A DNA stretch of 64,000 bases from Uranotaenia lowii (taxonomy: Eukaryota > Arthropoda > Insecta > Diptera > Culicidae): assembly GCF_029784155.1 (NCBI RefSeq), contig NC_073693.1, positions 360,110,863 to 360,174,862 of the forward strand, written 5' to 3'. Positions within the stretch are counted from its first letter, which is position 1. The number at the start of each line of letters is the position of its first letter. Below the pieces are notes generated by a model. That model saw only the letters and a program-made list of their open reading frames with translations, was not told the DNA's origin and did no database searches. Positions 32,594-45,540 of this stretch are shown here, one piece after another. The translations under genes were made by a program, and so were the position numbers.

Positions 32594-35500
32594 AAAATTG
32601 TCAAAATTGTCAAAATTTTCAAAATTGTCAAAATTGTCAAAATTGTCAAAATTGTCAAAATTGTCAAAATTGTCAAAATTGTCAAAATTGTCAAAATTGT
32701 CAAAATTGTCAAAATTGTCAAAATTGTCAAAATTGTCAAAATTGTCAAAATTGTTAAAATTGTCATAATTGTCAAAATTGTCAAAATTGTCAAAATTGTC
32801 AAAATTGTCAAAATTGTCAAAATTGTCAAAATTGTCAAAATTGTCAAAATTGTCAAAATTGTCAAAATTGTCAAAATTGTCAAAATTGTCAAAATTGTCA
32901 AAATTGTCAAAATTGTCAGAATTGTCAAATTTGCCGAAATTGTCAAATTTGTCAAAATTGTCAAAATTGTCAAAATTGTCAAAATTGTCGAAATTGTCAA
33001 AATTGTCAAAATTGTCAAAATTGTCAAAATTGTCATAATTGTCATAATTGTCAAAATTGTCAAAATTGTCAAAATTGTCAAAATTGTCAAAATTGCCAAA
33101 ATTGTTAAAATTGTCAAAATTGTCAAAATTGTCAAAATTGTCAAAATTGTCAAAATTGTCAAAATTGTCAAAATTGTCAAAATTGTCAAAATTGTCAAAA
33201 TTGTCAAAATTGTCAAAATTGTCAAAATTGTCAAAATTGTCAAAATTGTCAAAATTATCAAAATTGTCAAAATTGTCAAAATTGTCAAAATTGTCAAAAT
33301 TGTCAAAATTGTCAAAATTGTCAAAATTGTCAAAATTGTCAAAATTGTCAAAATTGTCAAAATTGTCAAAATTGTCAAAATTGTCAAAATTGTCAAAATT
33401 GTCAAAATTGTCAAAATTGTCAAAATTGTCAAAATTGTCAAAATTGTCAAAATTGTCAAAATTGTCAAAATTGTCAAAATTGTCAAAATTGTCAAAATTG
33501 TCAAAATTGTAAAAGTTGTCAAAATTGTCAAAATTATCAAAATTGTCAAAATTGTCAAAATTGTCAAAATTGTCAAAATTGTCAAAATTGTCAAAATTGT
33601 CAAAATTGTCAAAATTGTCAAAATTGTCAAAATTGTCAAAATTGTCAAAATTGTCAAAATTGTCAAAATTGTCAAAATTGTCAAAATTGTCAAAATTGTC
33701 AAAATTGTCAAAATTGTTAAAATTGTCAAAATTGTCAAAATTGTCAAAATAGTCAAAATTGTCAAAATTGTCAAAATTGTTAAAATTGTCAAAATTGTCA
33801 AAATTGTTAAAATTGTCAAAATTGTCAAAATTGTCAAAATTGTCAAAATTGTCAAAATAGTCAAAATTGTCAAAATTGTTAAAATTGTCAAAATTGTCAA
33901 AATTGTCAAAATTGTCAAAATTGTCAAAATTGTCAAAATTGTCAAAATTGTCGAATTTGTCAAAATTGTCAAAATTGTCAAATTTGTCGAAATTGTCAAA
34001 TTTGTCAAATTTGTCAAATTTGTCAAATTTGTCAAAATTCTCAAAATTGTCAAAATTGTCAAAATTGTCAAAATTGTCAAATTGTCAAAATTGTCAAAAT
34101 TGTCAAAATTGTCAAAATTGTCAAAATTGTCAAAATTGTCAAAATTGTCAAAATTCAAAATTGTCAAAATTGTCAAAATTGTCAAAATTGTCAAAATTGT
34201 CAAAGTTGTCAAAATTGTCAAAATTGTCAAAATTGTCAAAATTGTCAAAATTGTTAAAATTGTCAAAATTGTCAAAATTGTCAAAATTGACAAAATTGTC
34301 AAAATTGTCAAAATTGTCAAAATTGTCAAAATTGTCAAAATTGTCAAAATTGTCAAAATTGTCAAAATTGTCAAAATTGTCAAAATTGTCAAAATTGTCA
34401 AAATTGTCAAAATTGTCAAAATTGTCAAAATTGTCAAAATTGTCAAAATTGTCAAAATTGTCAAAATTGTCAAAATTGTCAAAATTGTCAAAATTGTCAA
34501 ATTGTCAAAATTGTCAAAATTGTCAAAATTGTCAAAATTATCAAAATTATCAAAATTGACAAAATTGACAAAATTGTCAAAATTGTCAAAATTGTCAAAT
34601 TGTCAAAATTGTCAAAACTGACAAAATTGTCAAAATTGTCAAAATTGTCAAAATTGTCAAAATTGTCAAAATTGTCAAAATTGTCAAAATTGTCAAAATT
34701 GTCAAAATTGTCAAAATTGTCAAAATTGTCAAAATTGTCAAAATTGTCAAAATTGTCAAATTGTCAAAATTGTCAAAATTGTTAAAATTGTCAGAAATCG
34801 TCATAATTGTCAAAATTGTCAAAATTGTCAAAATTGTCAAAATTGTCAAAATTGTCAAAATTGTCAAAATTGTCAAAATTGTCAAAATTGTCAAAATTGT
34901 CAAATTGTCAAAATTGTCAAAATTGTCAAAATTGTCAGAATTGTCAAAATTGTAAAATTGTCGAAATTGTCAAAATTGTCAAATTGTCAAAATTGTCAAA
35001 ATTGTCAAAATTGTCAAAATTGTCAGAATTGTCAAAATTGTTAAAATTGTCGAAATTGTCAAAATTGTCAAAATTGTCAAAATTGTCAAAATTGTCAAAA
35101 TTGTCAAAATTGTCAAAATTGTCAAAATTGTCAAAATTGTCAAAAATTGTCAAAATTGTCAAAATTGTCAAAATTGTCAAAATTGTCAAAATTGTTAAAA
35201 TTGTCAAAATTGTCAAAATTGTCAAAATTGTCAAAATTGTCAAAATTGTCAAAATTGTCAAAATTGTCAAAATTGTCAAAATTGTCAAAATTGTCAAAAT
35301 TGTCAAAATTGTCAAAATTGTCAAAATTGTCAAAATTGTCAAAATTGTCAAAATTGTCAAAAATTGTCAAATTTGCCCAAAATTGTCAAAATTGTCAAAA
35401 TTGTCAAAATTGTCAAAATTGTCAAAATTGTCAAAATTGTCGAAATTGTCAAAATTGTCAAAATTGTCAAATTGTCAAAATTGTCAAAATTGTCAAAATT

Positions 35501-38500
35501 GTCAAATTTGTCAAAATTGTCAAAATTGTCAAAATTGTCAAAATTGTCAAAATTGTCAAAATTGTCAAAATTGTCAAATTGTCAAAATTGTCAAAATTGT
35601 TAAAATTGTCGAAATCGTCATAATTGTCAAAATTGTCAAAATTGTCAAAATTGTCAAAATTTGTCAAATTGTCAAAATTGTCAAAATTGTCAAAATTGTC
35701 AAAATTGTCAAAATTGTCAAAATTGGTCAAAATTGTCAAAATTTGTCAGAATTGTCAAATTTGCCGAAATTGTCAAATTTGTCAAATTTGTCAAAATTGT
35801 CAAAATTGTCAAAATTGTCAAAATTGTCGAAATTGTCAAATTTGTCAAATTTGTCAAATTTGTCAAATTTGTCAAATTTGTCAATTTGTCAAAATTCTCA
35901 AAATTGTCAAAATTGTCGAAATTGTCATAATTGTCAAAATTGTCAAATTGTCAAAATTGTCAAAATTGTCAAAATTGTCAAAATTGTCACAAAATTGTCA
36001 AAATTGTCAAAATTGTCAAAATTGTCAAAATTGTCAAAATTGCTCAAAATTGTCCAAAATTGTCAAAATTGTCAAAATTGTCAAAATTGTCAAAATTGTC
36101 AAAATTGTCAAAATTGTCAAAATTGTCAAAATTGTCAAAATTGTCAAAATTGTCAAAATTGTCAAAACTTGTCAAAATTGTCAAAATTGTCAAAATTGTC
36201 AAAATTGTCAAAATTGTCAAAATTGTCAAAATTGTCAAAATTGTCAAAATGATCAAAATTGTCAAATTGTCAAAATTGTCAAAATTGTCAAAATTGTCAA
36301 AATTGTCAAAATTGTCAAAATTATCAAAATTATCAAAATTGACAAAATTGACAAAATTGTCAAAATTGTCAAAATTGTCAAAATTGTCAAAATTGTCAAA
36401 ACTGACAAAAATTGTCAAAATTGTCAAAATTGTCAAAATTGTCAAAATTGTCAAAATTGTCAAAATTGTCAAAATTGTCAAAATTGTCAATATTGTCAAA
36501 ATTGTCAAAATTGTCAAAATTGTCAAAATTGTCAAAATTGTCAAAATTGTCAAAATTGTCAAAATTGTTAAAATTGTCGAAATCGTCATAATTGTCAAAA
36601 TTGTCAAAATTGTCAAAATTGTCAAAATTGTCAAAATTGTCAAAATTGTCAAATTGTCAAAATTGTCAAAATTGTCAAAATTGTCAAAAATTGTCAAAAT
36701 TGTCAAAATTGTCAGAATTGTCAAAATTGTTAAAATTGTCGAAATTGTCAAAATTGTCAAAATTGTCAAAATTGTCAAAATTGTCAAATTGTCAAAATTG
36801 TCAAAATTGTCAGAATTGTCAAAATTGTTAAAATTGTCGAAATTGTCAAAATTGTCAAAATTGTCAAAATTGTCAAAATTGTCAAAATTGTCAAAATTGT
36901 CAAAATTGTCAAATTGTCAAAATTGTCAAAATTGTCAAAATTGTCAAAATTGTCAAAATTGTCAAAATTGTTAAAATTGTCAAAATTGTCAAAATTGTCA
37001 AAATTGTCAAAATTGTCAAAATTGTCAAAATTGTCAAAATTGTCAAAATTGTCAAAATTGTCAAAATTGTCAAAATTGTCAAAATTGTCAAAATTGTCAA
37101 AATTGTCAAAATTGTCAAAATTGTCAAATTTGCCAAAATTGTCAAAATTGTCAAAATTGTCAAAATTGTCAAAATTGTCAAAATTGTCAAAATTGTCAAA
37201 ATTGTCAAAATTGTCAAAATTGTCAAAATTGTCAAAATTGTCAAAATTGTCAAAATTGTCAAAATTGTCAAAATTGTCAAAATTGTCAAAATTGTCAAAA
37301 TTGTCAAAATTGTCAAAATTGTCAAAATTGTCAAAATTGTCAAAATTGTCAAAATTGTCAAAATTGTTAAAATTGTCGAAATCGTCATAATTGTCAAAAT
37401 TGTCGAAATTGTCAAAATTGTCAAAATTGTCAAAATTGTCAAAATTGTCAAAATTGTCAAAATTGTCAAAATTGTCAAAATTGTCAAAATTGTCAAAATT
37501 GTCAAAATTGTCAAAATTGTCAAAATTGTCAAAATTGTCAGAATTGTCAAATTTGCCGAAATTGTCAAATTTGTCAAATTTGTCAAAATTGTCAAAATTG
37601 TCAAAATTGTCGAAATTGTCAAATTTGTCAAATTGTCAAATTTGTCAAATTTGTCAAATTTGTCAAATTTGTCAAATTGTCAAAATTCTCAAAATTGTCA
37701 AAATTGTCGAAATTGTCATAATTGTCAAAATTGTCAAAATTGTCAAAATTGTCAAAATTGTCAAAATTGTCAAAATTGTCAAAATTGTCAAAATTGTCAA
37801 AATTGTCAAAATTGTCAAAATTGTCAAAATTGTCAAAACTGTCAAAATTGTCAAAATTGTCAAAAATTGTCAAAATTGTCAAAATTGTCAAAATTGTCAA
37901 AATTGTCAAAATGATCAAAAATTGTCAAAATTGTCAAAATTGTCAAAATTGTCAAATCAAATTGTCAAAATTGTCAAAATTGTCAAAATTGTCAAAATTG
38001 TCAAAATTGTCAAAATTGTCAAAATTGTCAAAATTGTCAAAATTGTCAAAATTGTCAAAGTTGTCAAAATTGTCAAAATTATCAAAATTGACAAAATTGT
38101 CAAAATTGTCAAAATTGTCAAAATTGTCAAAATTGTCAAAATTGTCAAAATTGTCAAAATTGTCAAAATTGTTAAAATTGTCGAAAATTGTCAAAATTGT
38201 CAAAATTGTCAAAATTGTCAAAATTGTTAAAATTGTCAAAATTGTCAAAATTGTTAAAATTGTCAAAATTGTCAAAATTGTCAAAATTGTCAAAATTGTC
38301 AAAATTGTCAAAATTGTCAAAATTGTCAAAATTGTCAAAATTGTCAAAATTGTTAAAATTGTCAAAATTGTCAAAATTGTCAAAATTGTCAAAATTGTTA
38401 AAATTGTCAAAATTGTCAAAATTGTCAAAATTTGTCAAAATTGTCAAATTTGTCAAAATTGTCAAAATTGTCAAATTTGTCGAAATTGTCAAATGTATCA

Positions 38501-41500
38501 AATTTGTCAAATTTGTCAAAATTCTCAAAATTGTCAAAATTGTCAAAAATTGTCAAAATTGTCAAAATTGTCAAATTGTCAAAATTGTCAAAATTGTCAA
38601 AATTGTCAAAATTGTCAAAATTGTCCAAAATTGTCAAAATTGTCAAAATTGTCAAAATTGTCAAAATTGTCAAAATTGTCAAAATTGTCAAAATTGTCAA
38701 AATTGTCAAAATTGTCAAAATTGTCAAAGTTGTCAAAATTGTCAAAATTGTCAAAATTGTCAAAATTGTCAAAATTGTCAAAATTGTCAAAATTGTCAAA
38801 ATTGTCAAAATTGTCAAAATTGTCAAAATTGTCAAAATTGTCAAAATTGTCAAAATTGTCAAAATTGTCAAAATTGTCAAAATTGTCAAAATTGTCAAAA
38901 TTGTCAAAATTGTCAAAATTGTCAAAATTGTCAAAATTATCAAAATTATCAAAATTGACAAAATTGACAAAATTGTCAAAATTGTCAAAATTGTCAAAAT
39001 TGTCAAAATTGTCAAAATTGTCAAAATTGTCAAAATTGTCAAAATTGTCAAAATTGTCAAAATTGTCAAAATTGTCAAAATTGTCAAAATTGTCAAAATT
39101 GTCAAAATTGTCAAAATTGTCAAAATTGTCAAAATTGTCAAAATTGTCAAAATTGTCAAAATTGTCAAAATTGTCAAAATTGTCAAAATTGTCAAAATTG
39201 TCAAAATTGTCAAAATTGTCAAAATTGTCAAAATTGTCAAAATTGTCAAAATTGTCAAAATTGTCGAAATTGTCAAAATTGTCAAAATTGTCAAAATTGT
39301 CAAAATTGTCAAAATTGTCAAAATAGTCAAAATTGTCAAAATTGTCAAAATTGTCAAAATTGTCAAAATTGTCAAAATTGTCAAAATTGTCAAAATTGTC
39401 AAAATTGTCAAAATTGTCAAAATTGTCAAAATTGTCAAAATTGTCAAAATTGTCAAAATTGTCAAAATTGTCAAAATTGTCAAAAATTGTCAAAATTGTC
39501 AAAATTGTCAAAATGTCAAAATTGTCAAAATTGTCAAAATTGTCAAAATTGTCAAAATTGTCAAAATTGTCAAAATTGTCAAAATTGTCAAAAATTGTCA
39601 AAATTGTCAAAATTGTCAAAATTGTCAAAATTGTCAAAATTGTCAAAATTGTCAAAATTGTCAAAATTGTCAAAATTGTCAAAATTGTCAAAATTGTCAA
39701 AATTGTCAAAATTGTCAAAAATTGTCAAAATTGTCAAAATTGTCAAAATTGTCAAAATTGTCAAAATTGTCAAAAGTGTCAAAATTGTCAAAATTGTCAA
39801 AATTGTCAAAATTGTCAAAATTGTCAAAATTGTCAAAATTGTCAAAATTGTCAAAATTGTCAAAATTGTCAAAATTGTCAAAATTGTCAAAATTGTCAAA
39901 ATTGTCAAAATTGTCAAAATTGTCAAAATCGTCGAAATTGTCAAATTTGTCAAATTTGTCAAATTTGTCAAATTTGTCAAATTTGTCAAATTTGTCAAAT
40001 TTGTCAAATTTGTCAAAATTCTCAAAATTGTCAAAATTGTCAAAATTGTCAAAATTGTCAAAATTGTCAAAATTGTCAAAATTGTCAAAATTGTCAAAAT
40101 TGTCGAAAATTGTCAAAATTGTCAAAATTGTCAAAATTGTCAAAATTGTCAAAATTGTCAAAATTGTCAAAATTGTCAAAATTGTCAAAATTGTCAAAAT
40201 TGTCAAAATTGTCGAAAATTGTCAAAATTGTCAAAAATGTCAAAATTGTCAAAATTATCAAAATTGTCAAAATTGTCAAAATTGTCAAAATTGTCAAAAT
40301 TGTCAAAATTGTCAAAATTGTCAAAATTGTCAAAATTGTCAAAATTGTCAAAATTGTCAAAATTGTCAAAATTGTCAAAATTGTCGAAATTGTCGAAATT
40401 GTCAAAATTGTCAAAATTGTCAAAATTGTCAAAATTGTCAAAATTGTCAAAATTGTTAAAATTGTCAAAAATGTCAAAATTGTCAAAATTGTCAAAATTG
40501 TCAAAATTGTCAAAATTGTCAAAATTGTCAAAATTGTCAAAATTGTCAAAATTGTCAAAATTGTCAAAATTGTCAAAATTGTCAAAATTGTCAAAATTGT
40601 CAAAATTGTCAAAATTGTCAAAATTGTCAAAATTGTCAAAATTGTCAAAATTGTCAAAATTGTCAAAATTGTCAAAATTGTCAAAATTGTCAAAATTGGC
40701 AAAATTGTCAAAATTGTCAAAATTGTCAAAATTGTCAAAATTGTCAAAATTTTCAAAATTGTCAAAAATGTCAAAATTGTCAAAATTGTCAAAATTGTCA
40801 AAATTGTCAGAATTTTCAAAATTGTCAGAATTGTCAAATTTGCCGAAATTGTCAAAATTGTCAAAATTGTCAAAATTGTCAAAATTGTCAAAATTGTCAA
40901 AATTGTCAAAATTGTCAAAATTGTCAAAATTGTCAAAATTGTCAAAATTGTCAAAATCGTCGAAATTGTCAAATTTGTCAAATTTGTCAAATTTGTCAAA
41001 TTTGTCAAATTTGTCAAATTTGTCAAATTTGTCAAATTTGTCAAAATTCTCAAAATTGTCAAAATTGTCAAAATTGTCAAAATTGTCAAAATTGTCAAAA
41101 TTGTCAAAATTGTCAAAATTGTCAAAATTGTCAAAATTGTCAAAATTGTCAAAATTGTCAAAATTGTCAAAATTGTCAAAATTGTCAAAATTGTCAAAAT
41201 TGTCAAAATTGTCAAAATTGTCAAAATTGTCAAAATTGTCAAAATTGTCGAAAATTGTCAAAATTGTCAAAATTGTCAAAATTGTCAAAATTGTCAAAAT
41301 TGTCAAAATTGTCAAAATTGTCAAAATTGTCAAAATTGTCAAAATTGTCAAAATTGTCGAAAATTGTCAAAATTGTCAAAAATGTCAAAATTGTCAAAAT
41401 TATCAAAATTGTCAAAATTGTCAAAATTGTCAAAATTGTCAAAATTGTCAAAATTGTCAAAATTGTCAAAATTGTCAAAATTGTCAAAATTGTCAAAATT

Positions 41501-43584
41501 GTCAAAATTGTCAAAATTGTCAAAATTGTCAAAATTGTCAAAATTGTCAAAATTGTCAAAATTGTCAAAATTGTCAAAATTGTCAAAATTGTCGAAATCG
41601 TCAAAATTGTCAAAATTGTCAAAATTGTCAAAATTGTCAAAATTGTCAAAATTGTCAAAATTGTCAAAATTGTCAAAATTGTCAAAATTGTCAAAACTGA
41701 CAAAATTGTCAAAATTGTCAAAATTGTCAAAATTGTCAAAATTGTCAAAATTGTCAAAATTGTCAAAATTGTCAAAATTGTCAAAATTCTCAAAATTGTC
41801 AAAATTGTCAAAATTGTCAAAATTGTCAAAATTGTCAAATTTGTCAAATTTGTCAAAATTCTCAAAATTGTCAAAATTGTCAAAATTGTCAAAATTGTCA
41901 AAATTGTCAAAATTGTCAAAATTGTCAAAATTGTCAAAATTGTCAAAATTGTCAAAAATGTCAAAATTGTCAAAATTATCAAAATTGTCAAAATTGTCAA
42001 AATTGTCAAAATTGTCAAAATTGTCAAAATTGTCAAAATTGTCAAAATTGTCAAAATTGTCGAAATTGTCGAAATTGTCAAAATTGTCAAAATTGTCAAA
42101 ATTGTCAAAATTGTCAAAATTGTCAAAATTGTCAAAATTGTCAAAATTGTCAAAATTGTCAAAATTGTCAAAATTGTCAAAATTGTCAAAAATGTCAAAA
42201 TTGTCAAAATTGTCAAAATTGTCAAAATTGTCAGAATTGTCAAATTTGCCGAAATTGTCAAAATTGTCAAAATTGTCAAAATTGTCAAAATTGTCAAAAT
42301 TGTTGAAAGTGTCAAATTTGTCAAATTTGTCAAAATTCTCAAAATTGTCAAAATTGTCAAAATTGTCAAAATTGTCAAAATTGTCAAAATTGTCAAAATT
42401 GTCAAAATTGTCAAAATTGTCAAAATTGTCAAAATTGTCAAAATTGTCAAAATTGTCAAAATTGTCAAAATTGTCAAAATTGTCAAAATTGTCAAAATTG
42501 TCAAAATTGTCAGAATTGTCAAAATTGTCAGAATTGTCAAATTTGCCGAAATTGTCAAAATTGTCAAAATTGTCAAAATTGTCAAAATTGTCAAAATTGT
42601 CAAAATTGTCAAAATTGTCAAAATTGTCAAAATTGTCAAAATTGTCAAAATTGTCAAAAATGTCAAAATTGTCAAAATTATCAAAATTGTCAAAATTGTC
42701 AAAATTGTCAAAATTGTCAAAATTGTCAAAATTGTCAAAATTGTCAAAATTGTCAAAATTGTCGAAATTGTCGAAATTGTCAAAATTGTCAAAATTGTCA
42801 AAATTGTCAAAATTGTCAAAATTGTCAAAATTGTCAAAATTGTCAAAATTGTCAAAATTGTCAAAATTGTCAAAATTGTCAAAATTGTCAAAATTGTCAA
42901 AAATGTCAAAATTGTCAAAATTGTCAAAATTGTCAAAATTGTCAGAATTGTCAAATTTGCCGAAATTGTCAAATTTGTCAAAATTGTCAAAATTGTCAAA
43001 ATTGTCAAAATTGTCAAAATTGTCGAAAGTGTCAAATTTGTCAAATTTGTCAAATTTGTCAAAATTCTCAAAATTGTCAAAATTGTCAAAATTGTCAAAA
43101 TTGTCAAAATTGTCAAAATTGTCAAAATTGTCAAAATTGTCAAAATTGTCAAAATTGTCAAAATTGTCAAACTTGTCAAAATTCTCAAAATTGTCAAAAT
43201 TGTCAAAATTGTCAAAATTGTCAAATTTGTCAAATTTGTCAAAATTGTCAAAATTCTCAAAATTGTCAAAATTGTCAAAATTGTCAAAATTGTCAAAATT
43301 GTCAAAATTGTCAAAATTGTCAAAATTGTGAAAATTGTCAAAATTGTCAAAATTGTCAAAATTGTCAAAATTGTCAAAATTGTCAAAATTGTCAAAATTG
43401 TCAAAATTGTCAAAATTGTCAAAATTGTCAAAATTGTCAAAATTGTCAAAATTGTCAAAATTGTCAAAATTGTCAAAATTGTCAAAATTGTTAAAATTTT
43501 CAAAATTGTTTGAATTGTTAATATTGTCAAAATTGTCAAATTATTTAAAATTGTAAATATTGTCAGAATTATCGGCATTGTCAT
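32594..43584. repeat. 9-bp satellite array 3, unit TTGTCAAAA (~11 kb)
   Basis: About 1,200 tandem copies of TTGTCAAAA in the same orientation as array 1, starting abruptly after 'cttctgaaataa'. Variants recur in ordered blocks: GTCAGAATTGTCAAATTTGCC at 35,747, 37,538, 40,825, 42,230, 42,527 and 42,941; eight tandem AAATTTGTC units near 39,945-40,012 and again 40,972-41,040; paired GTCGAAATTGTCGAAATTG at 40,383, 42,059 and 42,761. These define higher-order repeats of roughly 0.7 and 1.0-1.15 kb. One-base losses and gains shift the register often between 34.0 and 39.7 kb, but hardly at all from 39.7 to 43.5 kb. The right edge decays gradually. All long open frames here (up to 1,332 codons) are artefacts. 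Confidence 0.96.
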
Positions 43585-45124
43585 TGTTTTCATTTCGGCT
43601 TTGTTTTCCTGATTGTCCAAAATAGTTCAATATTTTCAAAATCTATACTGACTCGCCAAAATTCACGCACAATTGTCAAAAATTTCAAAGTTGTTCGAAA
43701 TTTAAAAAAAATATCAACCCTGTTTATAATTTTTCCAAAAATTCTTAAATTATTTTTAACAGTGCAAAATTGTTCAAGTTTATTCAATTTCCTTCAAATT
43801 CGTTCAAAATTTTCCAATTTGTCTTAAAATGTCAAAAATTGCCTTAAATTATGAAGAACTGTCACATATTTTCCTAGATTGTACAATATTGTTATTATTG
43901 AAAAAAAAAATACCGGCTGATATTCGTATCAGTTAGTTTTCTTATTTCAATTTCTATTCTATTTTCTGTTTGGATTTTTGTTTTTATTTCTTTTATTGTG
44001 TGACTATCTATCTAATTGTTCCAGCTATTTATCAGAATTCATTCTATCCAACTTAAACAATGTAGATCCCCCTGAATTTTGGTCAATCGAATTCTCATAT
44101 TGGTATTAGAGCAAATATGTATGAATGTCGACTTGTCGACCCAGCAGCTATCAGCTCAGATTTCAATTAACTTTATTGACTTCGGAACTTTTCTATTGAT
44201 GATTGCGAATTCAGCAGCAGAACAACAAAGAGTTGCTGCTGGTACCTCCGAAATCGAAACGGGACGCGTCTACAAAATTGCGAACCGCCACCTTCCTACT
44301 GTCTTTATTCCAGGGCACTTCTGTCATGAACTTCAACCGGGGACCAAAAGGACGACGACAGCCAGCAGAAGCACCCGGTCGTTTGGTTCGAGAATGAATG
44401 GACAGCACATAATGATCAAACATTCATCGGCGTCCTCCACAAGCTAGAGTTTTCGATTTGCTGCTACAAAGTCTAATCCTTCCGAATGCGACCTCCTCAA
44501 GACTGGTTTAGGAAAATATTTTTCACGATTTCCATGGTTTTCTTCCGACTTCTTCGACATTTTTATTGTCCCCAGGGAAAAGCAACGATCACATATTCAA
44601 TCTGACCGGAATTTTCCTTTTGCGTTAAGATTTTTTCCTCTTTTCGATTCCTTGTGACAGGATTCTATACTTCCAACAACTTTTCCTTGACTAATGGGGA
44701 CCAAAAAATGTCTAAAGTGGTTTCCGGAAGCAAAGAAATTTAAAAACAAACTTATCGACGAAACAGAAATTGTTCATTTTATGTGGTTCATCAAAGTGCT
44801 CTTAAATCCTCAAACGGGTGCTCATGAACTTAGTTTTCGGGTAGGTACAAAGCGTAGAAAAGTTTTGGTCCAAAATCTATCGGACACTTTCGTTCCTCCC
44901 CAAATCGACCTCTTCCATGTTAGAGTGTGAAAGTTGAGAAGACCAACATTGGAATCGAATTTCATTAATCTCATCGACCTACATACATATATATGGTAAG
45001 TCGGACACACACACACATCTCTCTTCTGCCAAACCGAGTATAAGCTTCCAAAACCAAACTGGAATTTCCGGGAACTACTCAATCTTATAGGAGTCAAAAT
45101 AGAATAAAAGTGGAGAGCGATGGA
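43585..45124. other. Decayed satellite edge, then no recognisable gene
   Basis: 43,585-43,890 still shows scattered 'caaaatt', 'ttcaaaattgt' and 'gtcaaaaattg' phrases at broken spacing, best read as eroded satellite. 43.9-45.1 kb looks unique. The 122-codon frame on + at 44,079-44,447 has no recognisable domain. A short CA run lies near 45,007. Confidence 0.55.
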
Positions 45125-45540
45125 ATTTCATTTTGTCAATTTTGTCATTTTTGTCATTTTTGTCATTTTTGTCATTTTTGTCATTTTTGTCATTTTTGTC
45201 ATTTTTGTCATTTTTGTCATTTTTGTCATTTTTGTCATTTTTGTCATTTTTGTAATTTTTGTAATTTTTGTCATTTTTGTCATTTTTGTCATTTTTGTCA
45301 TTTTTGTCATTTTTGTCATTTTTGTCATTTTTGTCATTTTTGTCATTTTTGTCATTTTTGTCATTTTTGTCATTTTTGTCATTTTTGTCATTTTTGTCAT
45401 TTTTGTCATTTTTGTCATTTTTGTCATTTTTGTCATTTTTGTCTTTTTTGTCATTTTTGTCATTTTTGTCATTTTTGTCATTTTTGTCATTTTTGTCATT
45501 TTTGTCATTTTTGTCATTTTTTGTCATTTTTTGTCATTAT
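45125..45540. repeat. 9-bp satellite array 4, unit TTTTTGTCA
   Basis: About 45 copies of TTTTTGTCA, which is the reverse complement of the array 2 unit. It is highly homogeneous, with variants 'gtaattttt' twice near 45,253-45,270 and one 'gtctttttt'. The left edge starts with the other spacer type (gtcaattttgtc), so the two unit types meet here as well. Confidence 0.93.

Noticed and set aside
32572..43620. Very long open frames, including 1,332 codons on + and 793 on -
   Set aside because: Same artefact of the 9-bp satellite. Frames change wherever a unit loses or gains one base, and both strands are open over the same DNA.
44079..44447. 122-codon frame on +
   Set aside because: No domain recognised and a non-ATG start. 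The overlapping frames on both strands argue against coding.
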